NCBI RefSeq assembly: GCF_020166335.1
Contig: NZ_JAIUJR010000001.1
Coordinates: 186,001-250,000 of the forward strand
Length of the DNA: 64,000 nucleotides
Origin: Winogradskyella alexanderae
Lineage (GTDB): Bacteria; Bacteroidota; Bacteroidia; Flavobacteriales; Flavobacteriaceae
Reading direction: 5' to 3'
Below the pieces are notes generated by a model. The model ran no database searches, was not told the DNA's origin, and saw only the letters and a program-made list of their open reading frames with translations. Numbering within the stretch: the stretch's first letter is position 1; each line of letters begins with the position of its first letter. The translations under genes and the position numbers were made by a program. Positions 17,937-26,432 of the stretch are shown piece after piece.

Positions 17937-18614
17937 TTACTTATTTAGAATAGAAGATATTGCATCTTTCCCAACAAAAGAAAATTTAATACCAATACCA
18001 ATCTGACTAAACGTTCCTTTATCAAAAACGGTTTCCAAAGCGGTTGGAACATCAATATTTGTTTTATCAATACGATAAGCGTAGTCCAGATAAAGCATAA
18101 AACCTTTTGCTAACTCGTACGTAAGATAAAAACCGTAACCACGAAAATTTGCTGAGTCTACCTGATAGATACTATTACTTTTTTTATTCTTATATCTTGA
18201 AGAACCTATGACAGAAGCCGTTAGGCCGATTCTAAATTTTTCAGTTAGAACGAATTCATAACCAACGAATAAAAAATTCTCTGCAATTCGAGTTCTGTTA
18301 TACTTACCTACCACTGTCTGATCTTTTACATCAAAATAGCTTGCGCCTAAAGAACCTCCGACAAAGAATTGTTTATAAACATATATTTGAATTTTAAAAC
18401 TAAAACCTCCTTTTCCACGTAATCCTTTACCAATAAAATTGTCACCCGTTTCAATTGGGTTGTGGTTACCCAAGGAATAAGCTATATAGCGTTGTTTGGT
18501 GTTTAAAACTGAATCCTTTAGCGCGCCAAAATTCTCTTGTGAATTCAAATTTATAGTGCATAGGCATACTAAAAAACAAATTAGTAGATCTCTAATAGGT
18601 AAATGAAAAATCAT
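17937..18614 (-). CDS. Outer-membrane beta-barrel protein
   Basis: 225 residues with a signal peptide (about 1-26, ending INLNSQ). The rest shows alternating hydrophobic and polar residues in strands with aromatic ends (FFVGGSLGASYFDV, NFLFVGYEFVLTEKF, RGYGFYLTYELAKGFMLYLDYAYRI), typical of an eight-stranded OmpW/OmpA-like barrel. No C-terminal terminal aromatic residue is present. Its start lies inside the upstream lipoprotein gene (23-bp overlap), so the two are probably translated together and may work as a pair. Role unknown. Confidence 0.7.
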   Translation of the reverse strand: MIFHLPIRDLLICFLVCLCTINLNSQENFGALKDSVLNTKQRYIAYSLGNHNPIETGDNFIGKGLRGKGGFSFKIQIYVYKQFFVGGSLGASYFDVKDQTVVGKYNRTRIAENFLFVGYEFVLTEKFRIGLTASVIGSSRYKNKKSNSIYQVDSANFRGYGFYLTYELAKGFMLYLDYAYRIDKTNIDVPTALETVFDKGTFSQIGIGIKFSFVGKDAISSILNK

Positions 18615-19284
18615 AATCTTCTTGATCTACTAAAAAAGTATCTGTTATTGAATTTTGACCATTTAAGGAATACGTAAATTCTACTATGGTACCAAAGGTC
18701 GTATTAAAGCTTCCTTCTGTATCAGGATTAACGTCATTTAGTGAGCCATTAGAAAAAATCTCCTCATAACAAAAACTTTGATCAATGTCCAACTCATCAT
18801 CAGTGTAAAATTCTATACACTCTATACTTCGAAATTTGAACGAATACACAATGTCATTGCCCCCACCACTCTCCCTGGTAATATTAAAATGTACTTTACC
18901 TATTCTTTTTAAGGGAATAGTACCAATATTTATTTCAAGATTAGCTGGCGCATTATCATTTGTGCTTGTGAGATAAGTATATTTTGAAAAGTTATTGTCT
19001 TTATAAATTTCAATTGAAAAGTCGTCTGTCCTATCAAACAATGACACTATTTCAAAAGTACCATCTTGCTTGCTAAAATTTCTGCCTAATAAGAAATCAT
19101 CGTCACTAAAAAGGCTTGTTGCTCTTGTGCTGTAAACCTTGATTTCAGCATTTTCTATGGGTTCATTAAGTTCATCAACTATGGTTCCCAATACTAAAAT
19201 TCTTGTATTTGGCTCAAATCTAACTTCACACGAATAGTAAAAAAAGAATCCCACAAGAAACAATGAGAGCGATCGAAATTTCAT
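18592..19284 (-). CDS. Lipoprotein with carboxypeptidase-regulatory-like domain
   Basis: 230 residues. Lipoprotein signal with lipobox YYSC (C19). Residues about 30-110 look like a carboxypeptidase D regulatory-like beta-sandwich (ILVLGTIVDELNEPIENAEIKVYST, in part; then GRNFSKQDGTFEIVS). The C-terminal half is beta-rich and unrecognised. It overlaps the start of a beta-barrel gene by 23 bp, suggesting coupled expression. A surface or periplasmic location is likely. Confidence 0.68.
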   Translation of the reverse strand: MKFRSLSLFLVGFFFYYSCEVRFEPNTRILVLGTIVDELNEPIENAEIKVYSTRATSLFSDDDFLLGRNFSKQDGTFEIVSLFDRTDDFSIEIYKDNNFSKYTYLTSTNDNAPANLEINIGTIPLKRIGKVHFNITRESGGGNDIVYSFKFRSIECIEFYTDDELDIDQSFCYEEIFSNGSLNDVNPDTEGSFNTTFGTIVEFTYSLNGQNSITDTFLVDQEDYDFSFTY

Positions 19285-19354
19285 TTATACATTGATGATT
19301 TAGATGAAGATGGTTTTTGTAAGAAAAGGTTGCGTTCAAATCTGTTAAAAAAAG

Positions 19355-19380
19355 AAAGCCACATTTGGAAATGTGGCTTT
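19355..19380 (-). terminator. Intrinsic terminator behind the aldehyde dehydrogenase gene
   Basis: A 12-bp inverted repeat AAAGCCACATTT / AAATGTGGCTTT with a tight centre. On the minus strand it lies 20 bp past the dehydrogenase stop and is followed by a T-rich run, as expected for Rho-independent termination. Confidence 0.88.
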
Positions 19381-19400
19381 ACTGATTCAGCAAAACTATT

Positions 19401-20954
19401 TTATAAATCAAACTTAATACCTTGGGCTAATGGCAATTCTGTTGTATAGTTTATTGTATTTGTCTGTCTTCTCATATAAATCTTCCAAGCGTCAGAACCA
19501 GATTCTCTGCCACCACCTGTCTCTTTCTCGCCTCCAAAGGCACCTCCTATTTCAGCACCTGAGGTTCCAATATTCACATTAGCAATACCACAATCTGAAC
19601 CTGCATGTGATAAGAATCGTTCTGCTTCTCTTAAATTATTAGTCATAATTGCCGAAGATAATCCTTGTGCAACCCCATTTTGAAATTCGATCGCGTTTTC
19701 AACATCTCCAGAGTATTTTATTAAGTATAAAACTGGTGCGAACGTTTCATGTTGAACAATCTCAAAATGATTCTCAGCCTCAGCAATAGCTGGTTTTACA
19801 TAGCATCCAGACTCATACCCGTCGCCTGATAAAACGCCACCATCAACTACTATTTTACCACCTTCTTCTACTACTCTTTCTAAAGCATTTTCGTACATTT
19901 TTACAGCATCTTTATCAATTAAAGGACCAACATGATTAGTTTCATCCAATGGGTTTCCTATTCTTAGTTGCTTGTAAGCATCTGCAACAGCATTTTTTAC
20001 TTTATCATAAATAGATTCGTGAATTATTAATCGACGTGTTGATGTACATCGCTGACCTGCTGTTCCAACAGCGCCAAAAACAGCACCAATTACAGTCATT
20101 TTAATATCTGCATCTGGAGTTACTATTATTGCATTATTACCTCCCAATTCTAACAATGATTTTCCTAATCTTCCTGCGACTTCTTTAGCAACAATTTTAC
20201 CCATTCGTGTTGAACCAGTCGCAGATATTAATGGTACACGTGTATCTTTAGTCATAAATTCGCCAACCTTGTAATCGCCATTTATTAGGCAAGAAATACC
20301 TTCAGGCAAATTGTTTTCTCTTAATACTTCAGCAATTATATTTTGACAAGCAACACCACAAATAGGTGTTTTCTCACTAGGTTTCCAAATACAAACATCA
20401 CCACAAATCCATGCAAGTGCTGTATTCCATGACCAAACTGCAACTGGGAAATTAAAGGCAGAGATAATTCCAACAACGCCTAGAGGATGATACTGTTCAT
20501 ACATTCTATGACCTGGTCTTTCAGAGTGCATTGTTAGTCCGTGTAATTGTCTTGAGAGTCCCACTGCAAAATCACATATATCTATCATTTCCTGAACTTC
20601 TCCAAGGCCCTCTTGGTATGATTTCCCCATCTCATAAGATACCAATTTACCCAGTGCCTCTTTATTTTCTCTTAATTTTTCACCAAACTGTCTTACGATT
20701 TCGCCACGTTGAGGTGCTGGCATTAAGCGCCAAGTTTTAAACGCTTGAGTAGCAGTCTTCATGGCCATTTCATAATCTTCACGTGTTGTTGATTTTACAG
20801 AGGCGATTAATTCGCCATCTACTGGCGAAAAGGAATCTATGATATCTCCATTTGAGAAGTTATTTGAACCTGTAGAAGTTCCCTCATTTACTGCCTTGAT
20901 TCCAAGCTGATTTAAGGCTTCCTTTATTCCAAAATTGGTAGCAATTGCTTCCAT
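19401..20954 (-). CDS. ALDH7-type aldehyde dehydrogenase (alpha-aminoadipate semialdehyde dehydrogenase-like)
   Basis: 517 residues, cytoplasmic. All catalytic residues are visible: N168 (AFNFP), E269 (LLELGGNNA) and nucleophile C303 (GTAGQRCTS). The pair LLELGGNNA plus GTAGQRCT is characteristic of the antiquitin/ALDH7 group, whose best known reaction oxidises alpha-aminoadipate semialdehyde to aminoadipate with NAD+ in lysine breakdown. No other lysine-degradation gene is in this window, so the pathway is inferred. The gene stands alone with its own terminator. Confidence 0.88.
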   Translation of the reverse strand: MEAIATNFGIKEALNQLGIKAVNEGTSTGSNNFSNGDIIDSFSPVDGELIASVKSTTREDYEMAMKTATQAFKTWRLMPAPQRGEIVRQFGEKLRENKEALGKLVSYEMGKSYQEGLGEVQEMIDICDFAVGLSRQLHGLTMHSERPGHRMYEQYHPLGVVGIISAFNFPVAVWSWNTALAWICGDVCIWKPSEKTPICGVACQNIIAEVLRENNLPEGISCLINGDYKVGEFMTKDTRVPLISATGSTRMGKIVAKEVAGRLGKSLLELGGNNAIIVTPDADIKMTVIGAVFGAVGTAGQRCTSTRRLIIHESIYDKVKNAVADAYKQLRIGNPLDETNHVGPLIDKDAVKMYENALERVVEEGGKIVVDGGVLSGDGYESGCYVKPAIAEAENHFEIVQHETFAPVLYLIKYSGDVENAIEFQNGVAQGLSSAIMTNNLREAERFLSHAGSDCGIANVNIGTSGAEIGGAFGGEKETGGGRESGSDAWKIYMRRQTNTINYTTELPLAQGIKFDL

Positions 20955-21019
20955 ATTGATTTAGTTTTTGTGAATTACTATAAGTTATCGCGAAGTTACT
21001 AATAAATTGTCATTTTTGC

Positions 21020-21050
21020 TTGAAGCAAGCTACTTAAAACTGTAACTTTA
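21020..21050 (+). promoter_or_regulatory. Possible Bacteroidota promoter for the isoaspartyl peptidase gene
   Basis: TTG at 21020-21022 and TAACTTTA at 21043-21050, spaced by 20 nt, resemble the Bacteroidota -33/-7 pattern TTG-N19/20-TAnnTTTG with a final A in place of G. The ATG follows 26 bp later. A short inverted repeat (GCTTG-AAG-CAAGC, 21018-21030) overlaps the -33 element. Confidence 0.4.
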
Positions 21051-21075
21051 GATCATTGAGAAAAACGGAAATTAT

Positions 21076-22155
21076 ATGAAAAAATCTATTCTAGTATTAA
21101 TGGCATTACTCGTGCTTTTTAATTGCAAAAATGAGACAAACAATCAGACAACTGTATCTCAAAAACATGATTCTCAAGCTACGGAAAAAACGTCTAAATT
21201 TGCGATTATAATACATGGCGGTGCAGGTACCATATTAAAAAAGAACATGACACCAGAGCGCGAGCAAGCCTACAAAGCGAAACTTGAAGAAGCTATTAGG
21301 GTAGGTTATAATATCTTGAATAATGGAGGTAGTAGTTTAGATGCCGTCGTAAAAACCATCAACGTTATGGAAGATTCTCCCTTATTTAATGCTGGTAAAG
21401 GTGCTGTTTTTACTAATGCGGAAACAAACGAATTAGATGCCTCAATAATGGATGGAAAAACCTTAAATGCAGGTGCATCTGCTGGTACTACCACAGTAAG
21501 AAATCCTATAGATCTGGCAAGAGCAATTATGGAAAAATCAGAGCATGTTATGTTATCAGGTAAAGGTGCTGAGACCTTTGCTAAAGAACAAGGGTTAACT
21601 ATTGTAGAACCAGAATACTTTTTTACCGAAAGACGTTTCAATAGTCTTAAAAGAGTAAAGGAAAGAGAGGTAATTAAAGAAAAAAGTGCTATCAAAAAAT
21701 CCGCACTTAATAATTTTTATGATGACGACATTAAAAATTCAAAATTTGGTACTGTTGGTTGTGTAGCGCTTGATAAACAAGGTAATATCGTTGCAGGAAC
21801 CTCAACAGGTGGAATGACAAATAAACGCTATGGTAGGATTGGAGATGCTCCTATAATTGGATCAGGCACCTATGCCAATAACTCTACTTGTGGTGTTTCT
21901 AGTACTGGTTGGGGAGAATATTTTATACGTGCCCAAGTAGCACACGATATCTCAGCTTTAATGGATTATAAAGGTCTCAGTTTAGAAGAAGCTGCTAAAA
22001 TTGTTTTAGATAAAGTGGCCGAATTGGGTGGTGATGGTGGCATCGTAGCACTTGATAAAAACGGGAATATGGTAGCAGAATTCAATACTGCTGGAATGTA
22101 TAGAGCACAAATGAATGATCAAGGCGAACTCAGCATTGGCATTTACGAAAAATAA
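21076..22155 (+). CDS. Isoaspartyl peptidase/L-asparaginase (Ntn-hydrolase), lipoprotein form
   Basis: 359 residues. Lipoprotein-like signal (LVLFNC, C17), so the enzyme is exported and probably lipid-anchored. The Ntn-hydrolase core begins IIIHGGAGTI at about 45 and the autocatalytic cleavage point precedes T226 (SKFGTVGCVALD), which becomes the N-terminal nucleophile of the beta subunit. Substrate-binding SGTYANN and TGWGEYFIR motifs follow. The enzyme removes isoaspartyl residues from peptides and hydrolyses asparagine. It is upstream of an SH3-domain protein with 189 bp between, so they may be separate units. Confidence 0.93.
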   Translation: MKKSILVLMALLVLFNCKNETNNQTTVSQKHDSQATEKTSKFAIIIHGGAGTILKKNMTPEREQAYKAKLEEAIRVGYNILNNGGSSLDAVVKTINVMEDSPLFNAGKGAVFTNAETNELDASIMDGKTLNAGASAGTTTVRNPIDLARAIMEKSEHVMLSGKGAETFAKEQGLTIVEPEYFFTERRFNSLKRVKEREVIKEKSAIKKSALNNFYDDDIKNSKFGTVGCVALDKQGNIVAGTSTGGMTNKRYGRIGDAPIIGSGTYANNSTCGVSSTGWGEYFIRAQVAHDISALMDYKGLSLEEAAKIVLDKVAELGGDGGIVALDKNGNMVAEFNTAGMYRAQMNDQGELSIGIYEK

Positions 22156-22344
22156 AACGCCATAACTTTAAGAACACTTTAACAATACATAGGAATCTGA
22201 AATCAAAAACGTAAGCGTATTTAATTAACAAGAAAGTACTTACTTCACCTAATTATTTAAAGTTCAAAACTTTATTTGTTCTTTTTATAAACTAACAACT
22301 ACAAAACAAAACCGCTTAAAATGTTCAACATAAAAACAAAAATT

Positions 22345-23193
22345 ATGAACTTTTTAAAGCAGATTTTATTGGTTGCCTTAATAATTTGTGCAACGCCAAC
22401 ATGGTCCCAAGAACAAGCTTATGTTATTGCAGATAATGGATTATCCATTAGAGAAAAACCAAATTTAAACTCAAAAAAAATAGGGAAGCTTAAATATGGC
22501 CAGTCTATAAAAATTGAAGATGACACAGGAGAAAAACTTGTGATTTTAGATAATGGTAAAACCGTTTCTGGTAACTGGGTAAGAGTTAAGACACGTACCA
22601 AATATGGTTATGTTTTTGACGGTTACTTATCCAAAGAGATGTCCGAAGGCATAGAAGTAGATTATAAGGGTTTAAGTTTGAAAATTAAGAATCTTAAAAG
22701 TACTGATGAATTTAAAGTTAAATCATTTTTTGACACTGATACTGTCACTGTTGATGTGGAACTTGGTGATACACCAGAAGGAAAAACACTGCTTCTTAAA
22801 AACAAAGACTACAAAAGAATAAGTATCTTTCAAAAGTTTGAAAATAGCATTTCAATTTCAAATGAAGGTCCACATTGTGATCTTACAAAATGGAAACATT
22901 ATTCCTCTGATTGGAAACCGATTGAGCAAATTAATCGTGGTACTTTTGAAGTATTATCTTACACTACCGAAGACTGGCCTAAATTTGTAAATATTTCAAT
23001 GGAAGAATTGAAACAAGAAATAAGTAATTATTGTGGTTCAGATTGGATGAAACTTGTTAAAAACGCGAAAAGTATAAACGATTATCCTATTTCAGTTTCA
23101 ACAAGTAGAATTTTATTGAAGTTTATAATCACGGATTTTGATGATAAGGTAATCGAAAAAATAATTGCATTTAATATTCCAATGGGTTGCTAA
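22345..23193 (+). CDS. Exported SH3-domain protein
   Basis: About 282 residues from the ATG at 22345, which starts the signal peptide (MNFLKQILLVALIICATPTWSQ, cleavage near residue 22). The ATG at 22321 would prepend eight residues and is less likely. Residues about 23-90 form a bacterial SH3 domain (NGLSIREKPNLNSKKIGKL, GNWVRVKTRTKYGYVFDGYL). The remaining 190 residues are unrecognised. SH3b domains often bind peptidoglycan or serve as protein-interaction modules. The stop is 2 bp before the next gene. Confidence 0.75.
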   Translation: MNFLKQILLVALIICATPTWSQEQAYVIADNGLSIREKPNLNSKKIGKLKYGQSIKIEDDTGEKLVILDNGKTVSGNWVRVKTRTKYGYVFDGYLSKEMSEGIEVDYKGLSLKIKNLKSTDEFKVKSFFDTDTVTVDVELGDTPEGKTLLLKNKDYKRISIFQKFENSISISNEGPHCDLTKWKHYSSDWKPIEQINRGTFEVLSYTTEDWPKFVNISMEELKQEISNYCGSDWMKLVKNAKSINDYPISVSTSRILLKFIITDFDDKVIEKIIAFNIPMGC

Positions 23194-23195
23194 CT

Positions 23196-23504
23196 ATGAA
23201 TAATTTTAAACCATATTTTGCTGTAATATTTACTTCTAAGCACACTAATAATATTTCTGGATATACTGAAATGGCCAATAAAATGGAACAATTGGCAAAA
23301 TTGCAAAAAGGATTTTTAGGTATGGAAAGTGCGAGAAATGAAGTGGGTATTACAGTAAGCTATTGGGAAAGCTTGGAAGCTATTAGACATTGGAAAATAA
23401 ATACAGAACATATGCTTGCCCAAAAACTTGGTAAAGAAAAATGGTATAGCTGGTATAATGTGAAAATTTGTAAAGTTGAACGCGAATATGAATTCAAAAG
23501 CTAA
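23196..23504 (+). CDS. Antibiotic biosynthesis monooxygenase (ABM) fold protein
   Basis: 102 residues from ATG 23196; an earlier TTG at 23187 would overlap the upstream gene. The fold is the ferredoxin-like dimeric alpha/beta barrel seen in YdhR/Dabb-type small proteins: two strands around EMANKMEQLAKLQKGFLGMESAR, a central strand VGITVSYWESLEAIRHWK and a final HMLAQKLGKEKWYSWYN. W50-like and H54-like residues are typical. Such proteins are cofactor-poor monooxygenases or simple housekeeping proteins. Probably co-transcribed with the SH3 protein. Confidence 0.82.
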   Translation: MNNFKPYFAVIFTSKHTNNISGYTEMANKMEQLAKLQKGFLGMESARNEVGITVSYWESLEAIRHWKINTEHMLAQKLGKEKWYSWYNVKICKVEREYEFKS

Positions 23505-23508
23505 CAAT

Positions 23509-25806
23509 TTATCGCTTCAATGTAAAGTGGCCATAGAATTCCTGACCGTCAATCACAATCTTATACCAATAATCTGCACTTGGTAATTTATTGCCTATAA
23601 ATGTTCCATCCCAGTTAACATTACTGTTGTTAGCTGAGTACAATAACTTCCCAAACCTGTTGAATATGTATACTTCAGTAGAGCTGTAATAAGGTGCTAG
23701 ATTAAAATTGAATGTGTCATTGTTACCATCTCCATTTGGTGTAATGAACTTTTGAATATAGAAGTGAATATGATCTGCAGTTACCACAACTTCACATACA
23801 TTTGATTTTACATACACTGTATATAATCCACTTTCAACATCGCTAAAAACATTACTAATCTGAAAATTCACACCATCAAGAGAATATACATATTCATCAG
23901 GATTTTCGAGATTAACAACAATTGAGTTACCGTTTGAACTAACACTTTCAATAACTGGTAATTCAATTTCGGTGACGTTAAAAGTAATTATTTCAGTAAA
24001 ACAATTATCTGTTACCTCAACCATGTAGGTCCCACCACTATCAATAGTAATTGAAAAAGAATCCTCGCCAGTTTCCCATTGATATGATGGGTTCTCAATT
24101 ACAGATATGGCTTCTAGATCAATGGTTTCTCCTTCACATAGAAACAAAAACTCATCTCTAAATTCCAATGGTTGGTCACCAATAATTTGCCATTCGCATA
24201 GTTCATCATCAAATACAGTGCTTTGCCAGCATAACAAATCTGTGGGTTCTTCTGGTTCGCTACCAAATACTTCCCATTGGCAAATAGCATCATTAAAAAC
24301 TGCAGTCTCCCAACATTCAAGACCAGATGGTTCAGGTGGTTGAACACCAGAAACAATCCAAGAACAACTTGCTAAATCAAAGGTTGCAGTCTCCCAACAC
24401 TCTAAAATTGGTTGCTGTGGTTCTGTTCCAGTAACTTCCCAAGCACACACTATTGTATTGAATGTAGCGGTTTCCCAACATTCTAAACCAACCGGCTCTG
24501 GTGGTTGTGTTCCTGTTACCTCCCATGAACAGGTTATGTTATTGAATGTGGCAGTTTCCCAGCATTGAGTTGTAGGTTCAACCGGTTGCGAACCTGTAAC
24601 AACCCAGTCACATAAATTATCGTCAAAATTAGCAGTCTCCCAACACTCTAAATTGAGTGGTTCCGGTGGCTGTATGCCAGTTATCTCCCACGAACAAGTT
24701 GTGGTATTAAAAGTAGCGGTCTCCCAGCATTCGGTAGTTGGTTCTATTGGTTGTGAACCTGAAACAACCCAATCGCACAAATTGTCGTCAAATGTAGCGG
24801 TCTCCCAGCATTCTATAACTGGCTGAGGAGGTGCCTGGGTTATGTTGACTTCATAAACATCGGAAAACGTAATACAATCTGCATTTGTTAGATTAGCCGC
24901 AAACTCTGCAACTTTTGCCCTGTAAAATGTAGTTGTAGTTAATCCAACAATATTTAGTACATTATTAGTTTCGCCTATAATGTCCACCCAATTGACACCA
25001 TCTGTACTTGATTGCCATTGATAAAAATGCGAACTAAATACCGCATTGTCTGGTATGGCATTAATGGTTTGGGAATATGGCGTAAAGGAACTGCATAGCG
25101 ATTCAGAATTATTCCCTGTAGCATCTTCTACAATAATTAAATCACCACAGCTTTTAAATACAATATCATCTATAGCTAAATCATTACCGCAGCCTCCTGA
25201 ACTGTTATTAATCATCTTTAAAATTACAGAGGTCTGACCTGGCAAGGTTTGAAACACCAAGGCATATTGTTCCCAATTCGGAGTAATTGTCCCGCTAATA
25301 TCTCCTGTTGCTCCAGAAGCAAGTAAGTTTGTGTCTGTATTATCCCAAATTTCAAATCTTACATTAATAGGAATGGCTGTAGCACCACAAAAGCCATCTA
25401 AAGGTGTAAGATTTATTAACCAGGAAGAGAATTCATATGTAGTATTTTCACATAATCCAGAAATGTCAGTTCTGTAAAATTCACCTGGTGTAAAGCTTGA
25501 ATTTACTAATAACATCCTACCATTAGTGTCATTTGGCGTAACATCATCAACATCAAACCAATCGAAATAGTTTGTATTACTAGTTACTGTATAAAGCCCG
25601 TCATCTGGCGAATTACCATTGGCATAAGTATAGGTTGTTGTGCCTGCTGGTAAAGCCGTGTCTGTAAGTCCTGAACCAAATGTTTCTACAAAAATTGGAT
25701 CCCCTGAATTACCCTGACAAAAACCTAACTGTGCATGGGTTTTTTGAAGTGTCAACACCATACACAGCATCAAAATTAATTTGATTTTAAAACGTAAGTT
25801 AAGCAC
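23509..25806 (-). CDS. T9SS type B exported surface protein with eight Cys/Trp repeats
   Basis: 765 residues. Signal peptide 1-25 (ending THAQ). Residues about 30-225 resemble a carbohydrate-binding-like lectin domain (FVETFGSGLTDT, FRTDISGLCENTTYEFSSWLIN pieces). Then a domain near 240-325 (QTINAIPDN; YQWQSSTDGVNWVDI), eight tandem repeats of about 27 residues, a beta-rich stretch, and the T9SS type B sorting domain: ITPNGDGNNDTFNF, FNRFGKLLYSA, WDGTFIGNKLPSADYWY, GHFTLKR at the end. The sorting domain directs secretion through the gliding/Por machinery and attachment to the surface. A single gene; it stops 5 bp past the convergent ABM gene. Confidence 0.88.
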   Translation of the reverse strand: MLNLRFKIKLILMLCMVLTLQKTHAQLGFCQGNSGDPIFVETFGSGLTDTALPAGTTTYTYANGNSPDDGLYTVTSNTNYFDWFDVDDVTPNDTNGRMLLVNSSFTPGEFYRTDISGLCENTTYEFSSWLINLTPLDGFCGATAIPINVRFEIWDNTDTNLLASGATGDISGTITPNWEQYALVFQTLPGQTSVILKMINNSSGGCGNDLAIDDIVFKSCGDLIIVEDATGNNSESLCSSFTPYSQTINAIPDNAVFSSHFYQWQSSTDGVNWVDIIGETNNVLNIVGLTTTTFYRAKVAEFAANLTNADCITFSDVYEVNITQAPPQPVIECWETATFDDNLCDWVVSGSQPIEPTTECWETATFNTTTCSWEITGIQPPEPLNLECWETANFDDNLCDWVVTGSQPVEPTTQCWETATFNNITCSWEVTGTQPPEPVGLECWETATFNTIVCAWEVTGTEPQQPILECWETATFDLASCSWIVSGVQPPEPSGLECWETAVFNDAICQWEVFGSEPEEPTDLLCWQSTVFDDELCEWQIIGDQPLEFRDEFLFLCEGETIDLEAISVIENPSYQWETGEDSFSITIDSGGTYMVEVTDNCFTEIITFNVTEIELPVIESVSSNGNSIVVNLENPDEYVYSLDGVNFQISNVFSDVESGLYTVYVKSNVCEVVVTADHIHFYIQKFITPNGDGNNDTFNFNLAPYYSSTEVYIFNRFGKLLYSANNSNVNWDGTFIGNKLPSADYWYKIVIDGQEFYGHFTLKR
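24160..24813 (-). repeat. Eight tandem 27-residue repeats (C-W-E-T-A-T-F type)
   Basis: Inside the T9SS protein are eight consecutive copies of a unit with the plan CWETATF-x5-C-x-W-x(V/I)-x-G-x2-P-x2-P. Each has two Cys and two Trp at fixed places; the last copy is degenerate (CWQSTVF, IIGDQPLEF). In DNA the copies differ at many third positions, so the repeats are old and held by selection on the protein, and are not a recent slippage product. Confidence 0.9.
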
Positions 25807-25955
25807 GCTTAAAGATAAAGATAAAATGGTGTTTTGTAGAATACCTTTCTTTAAGTTGTGAAATTATTAGATTAACGTTGTCTTATTGTAATTGAGGCTA
25901 GTTTTATTGCTTCTTAAATTGTTATTTTTGCATGTAAATAATTACTACTGATTTT

Positions 25956-26384
25956 ATGGAAGTTTTACAGTTTATACATTCGTATTGGGCATATTTAGTC
26001 TTATTTGTTCTAGTTGTTGCGACACTAAATGCACTTTTTAAATTTTTTGGGAATAAAGAATTTGATGCTAAGGACTTTAGAATTTCGTTGTTTGCATTAA
26101 TAACTATGCACATTCAATTACTTTTAGGTCTAATTCTTTGGTTCACCAAGGGATACTTTGACGAGATGACAGTTGGTGAAGTTATGAAAAACAGTACAAT
26201 TAGAAATTTAGCTGTTGAACACCCAACAACAATGATAATTGCTGTAATACTAGTTACTATTGGATACTCTAAACATAAAAAGAAGTTAGTTTCTAAACCA
26301 AAGTTTAAAATGCTGGCCATCTTCTATACTCTAGCACTAGTTTTGGTTTTGGCAAAAATTCCCTGGAATCTTTGGTTCAGTTAA
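25956..26384 (+). CDS. Four-helix integral membrane protein, possibly cytochrome b-like
   Basis: 142 residues with four hydrophobic helices (about 10-28, 46-64, 89-105 and 118-136). Histidines H8, H52 and H89 lie at or in the membrane, and the helix 2 motif MHIQLLLGLILWF resembles heme-b binding four-helix bundles. That makes a small cytochrome b-like protein plausible but unproven. A TATTTTTG -7-like box at 25923-25930 sits upstream. The gene stands alone and is closed by a hairpin terminator. Confidence 0.6.
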   Translation: MEVLQFIHSYWAYLVLFVLVVATLNALFKFFGNKEFDAKDFRISLFALITMHIQLLLGLILWFTKGYFDEMTVGEVMKNSTIRNLAVEHPTTMIIAVILVTIGYSKHKKKLVSKPKFKMLAIFYTLALVLVLAKIPWNLWFS

Positions 26385-26389
26385 CAAAA

Positions 26390-26412
26390 AAGCATCTCTG
26401 TTTGAGATGCTT
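26390..26412. terminator. Bidirectional terminator between convergent genes
   Basis: A 9-bp stem AAGCATCTC / GAGATGCTT with the loop TGTTT begins 6 bp after the plus-strand stop. T-rich DNA follows on both strands, so it can end both this gene and the minus-strand phosphoesterase gene ending at 26433. Confidence 0.82.
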
Positions 26413-26432
26413 ATTTGTTTATGAGGTGTGGT

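Noticed and set aside
24107..24343. Plus-strand ORF across the repeat array
   Set aside because: Antisense to the T9SS protein; an effect of repeat composition.
24160..24813. CRISPR-like regularly spaced repeats
   Set aside because: The repeats are about 80 bp, contiguous, diverged in third positions and lie in one coding frame of a secreted protein; no spacers or cas genes.
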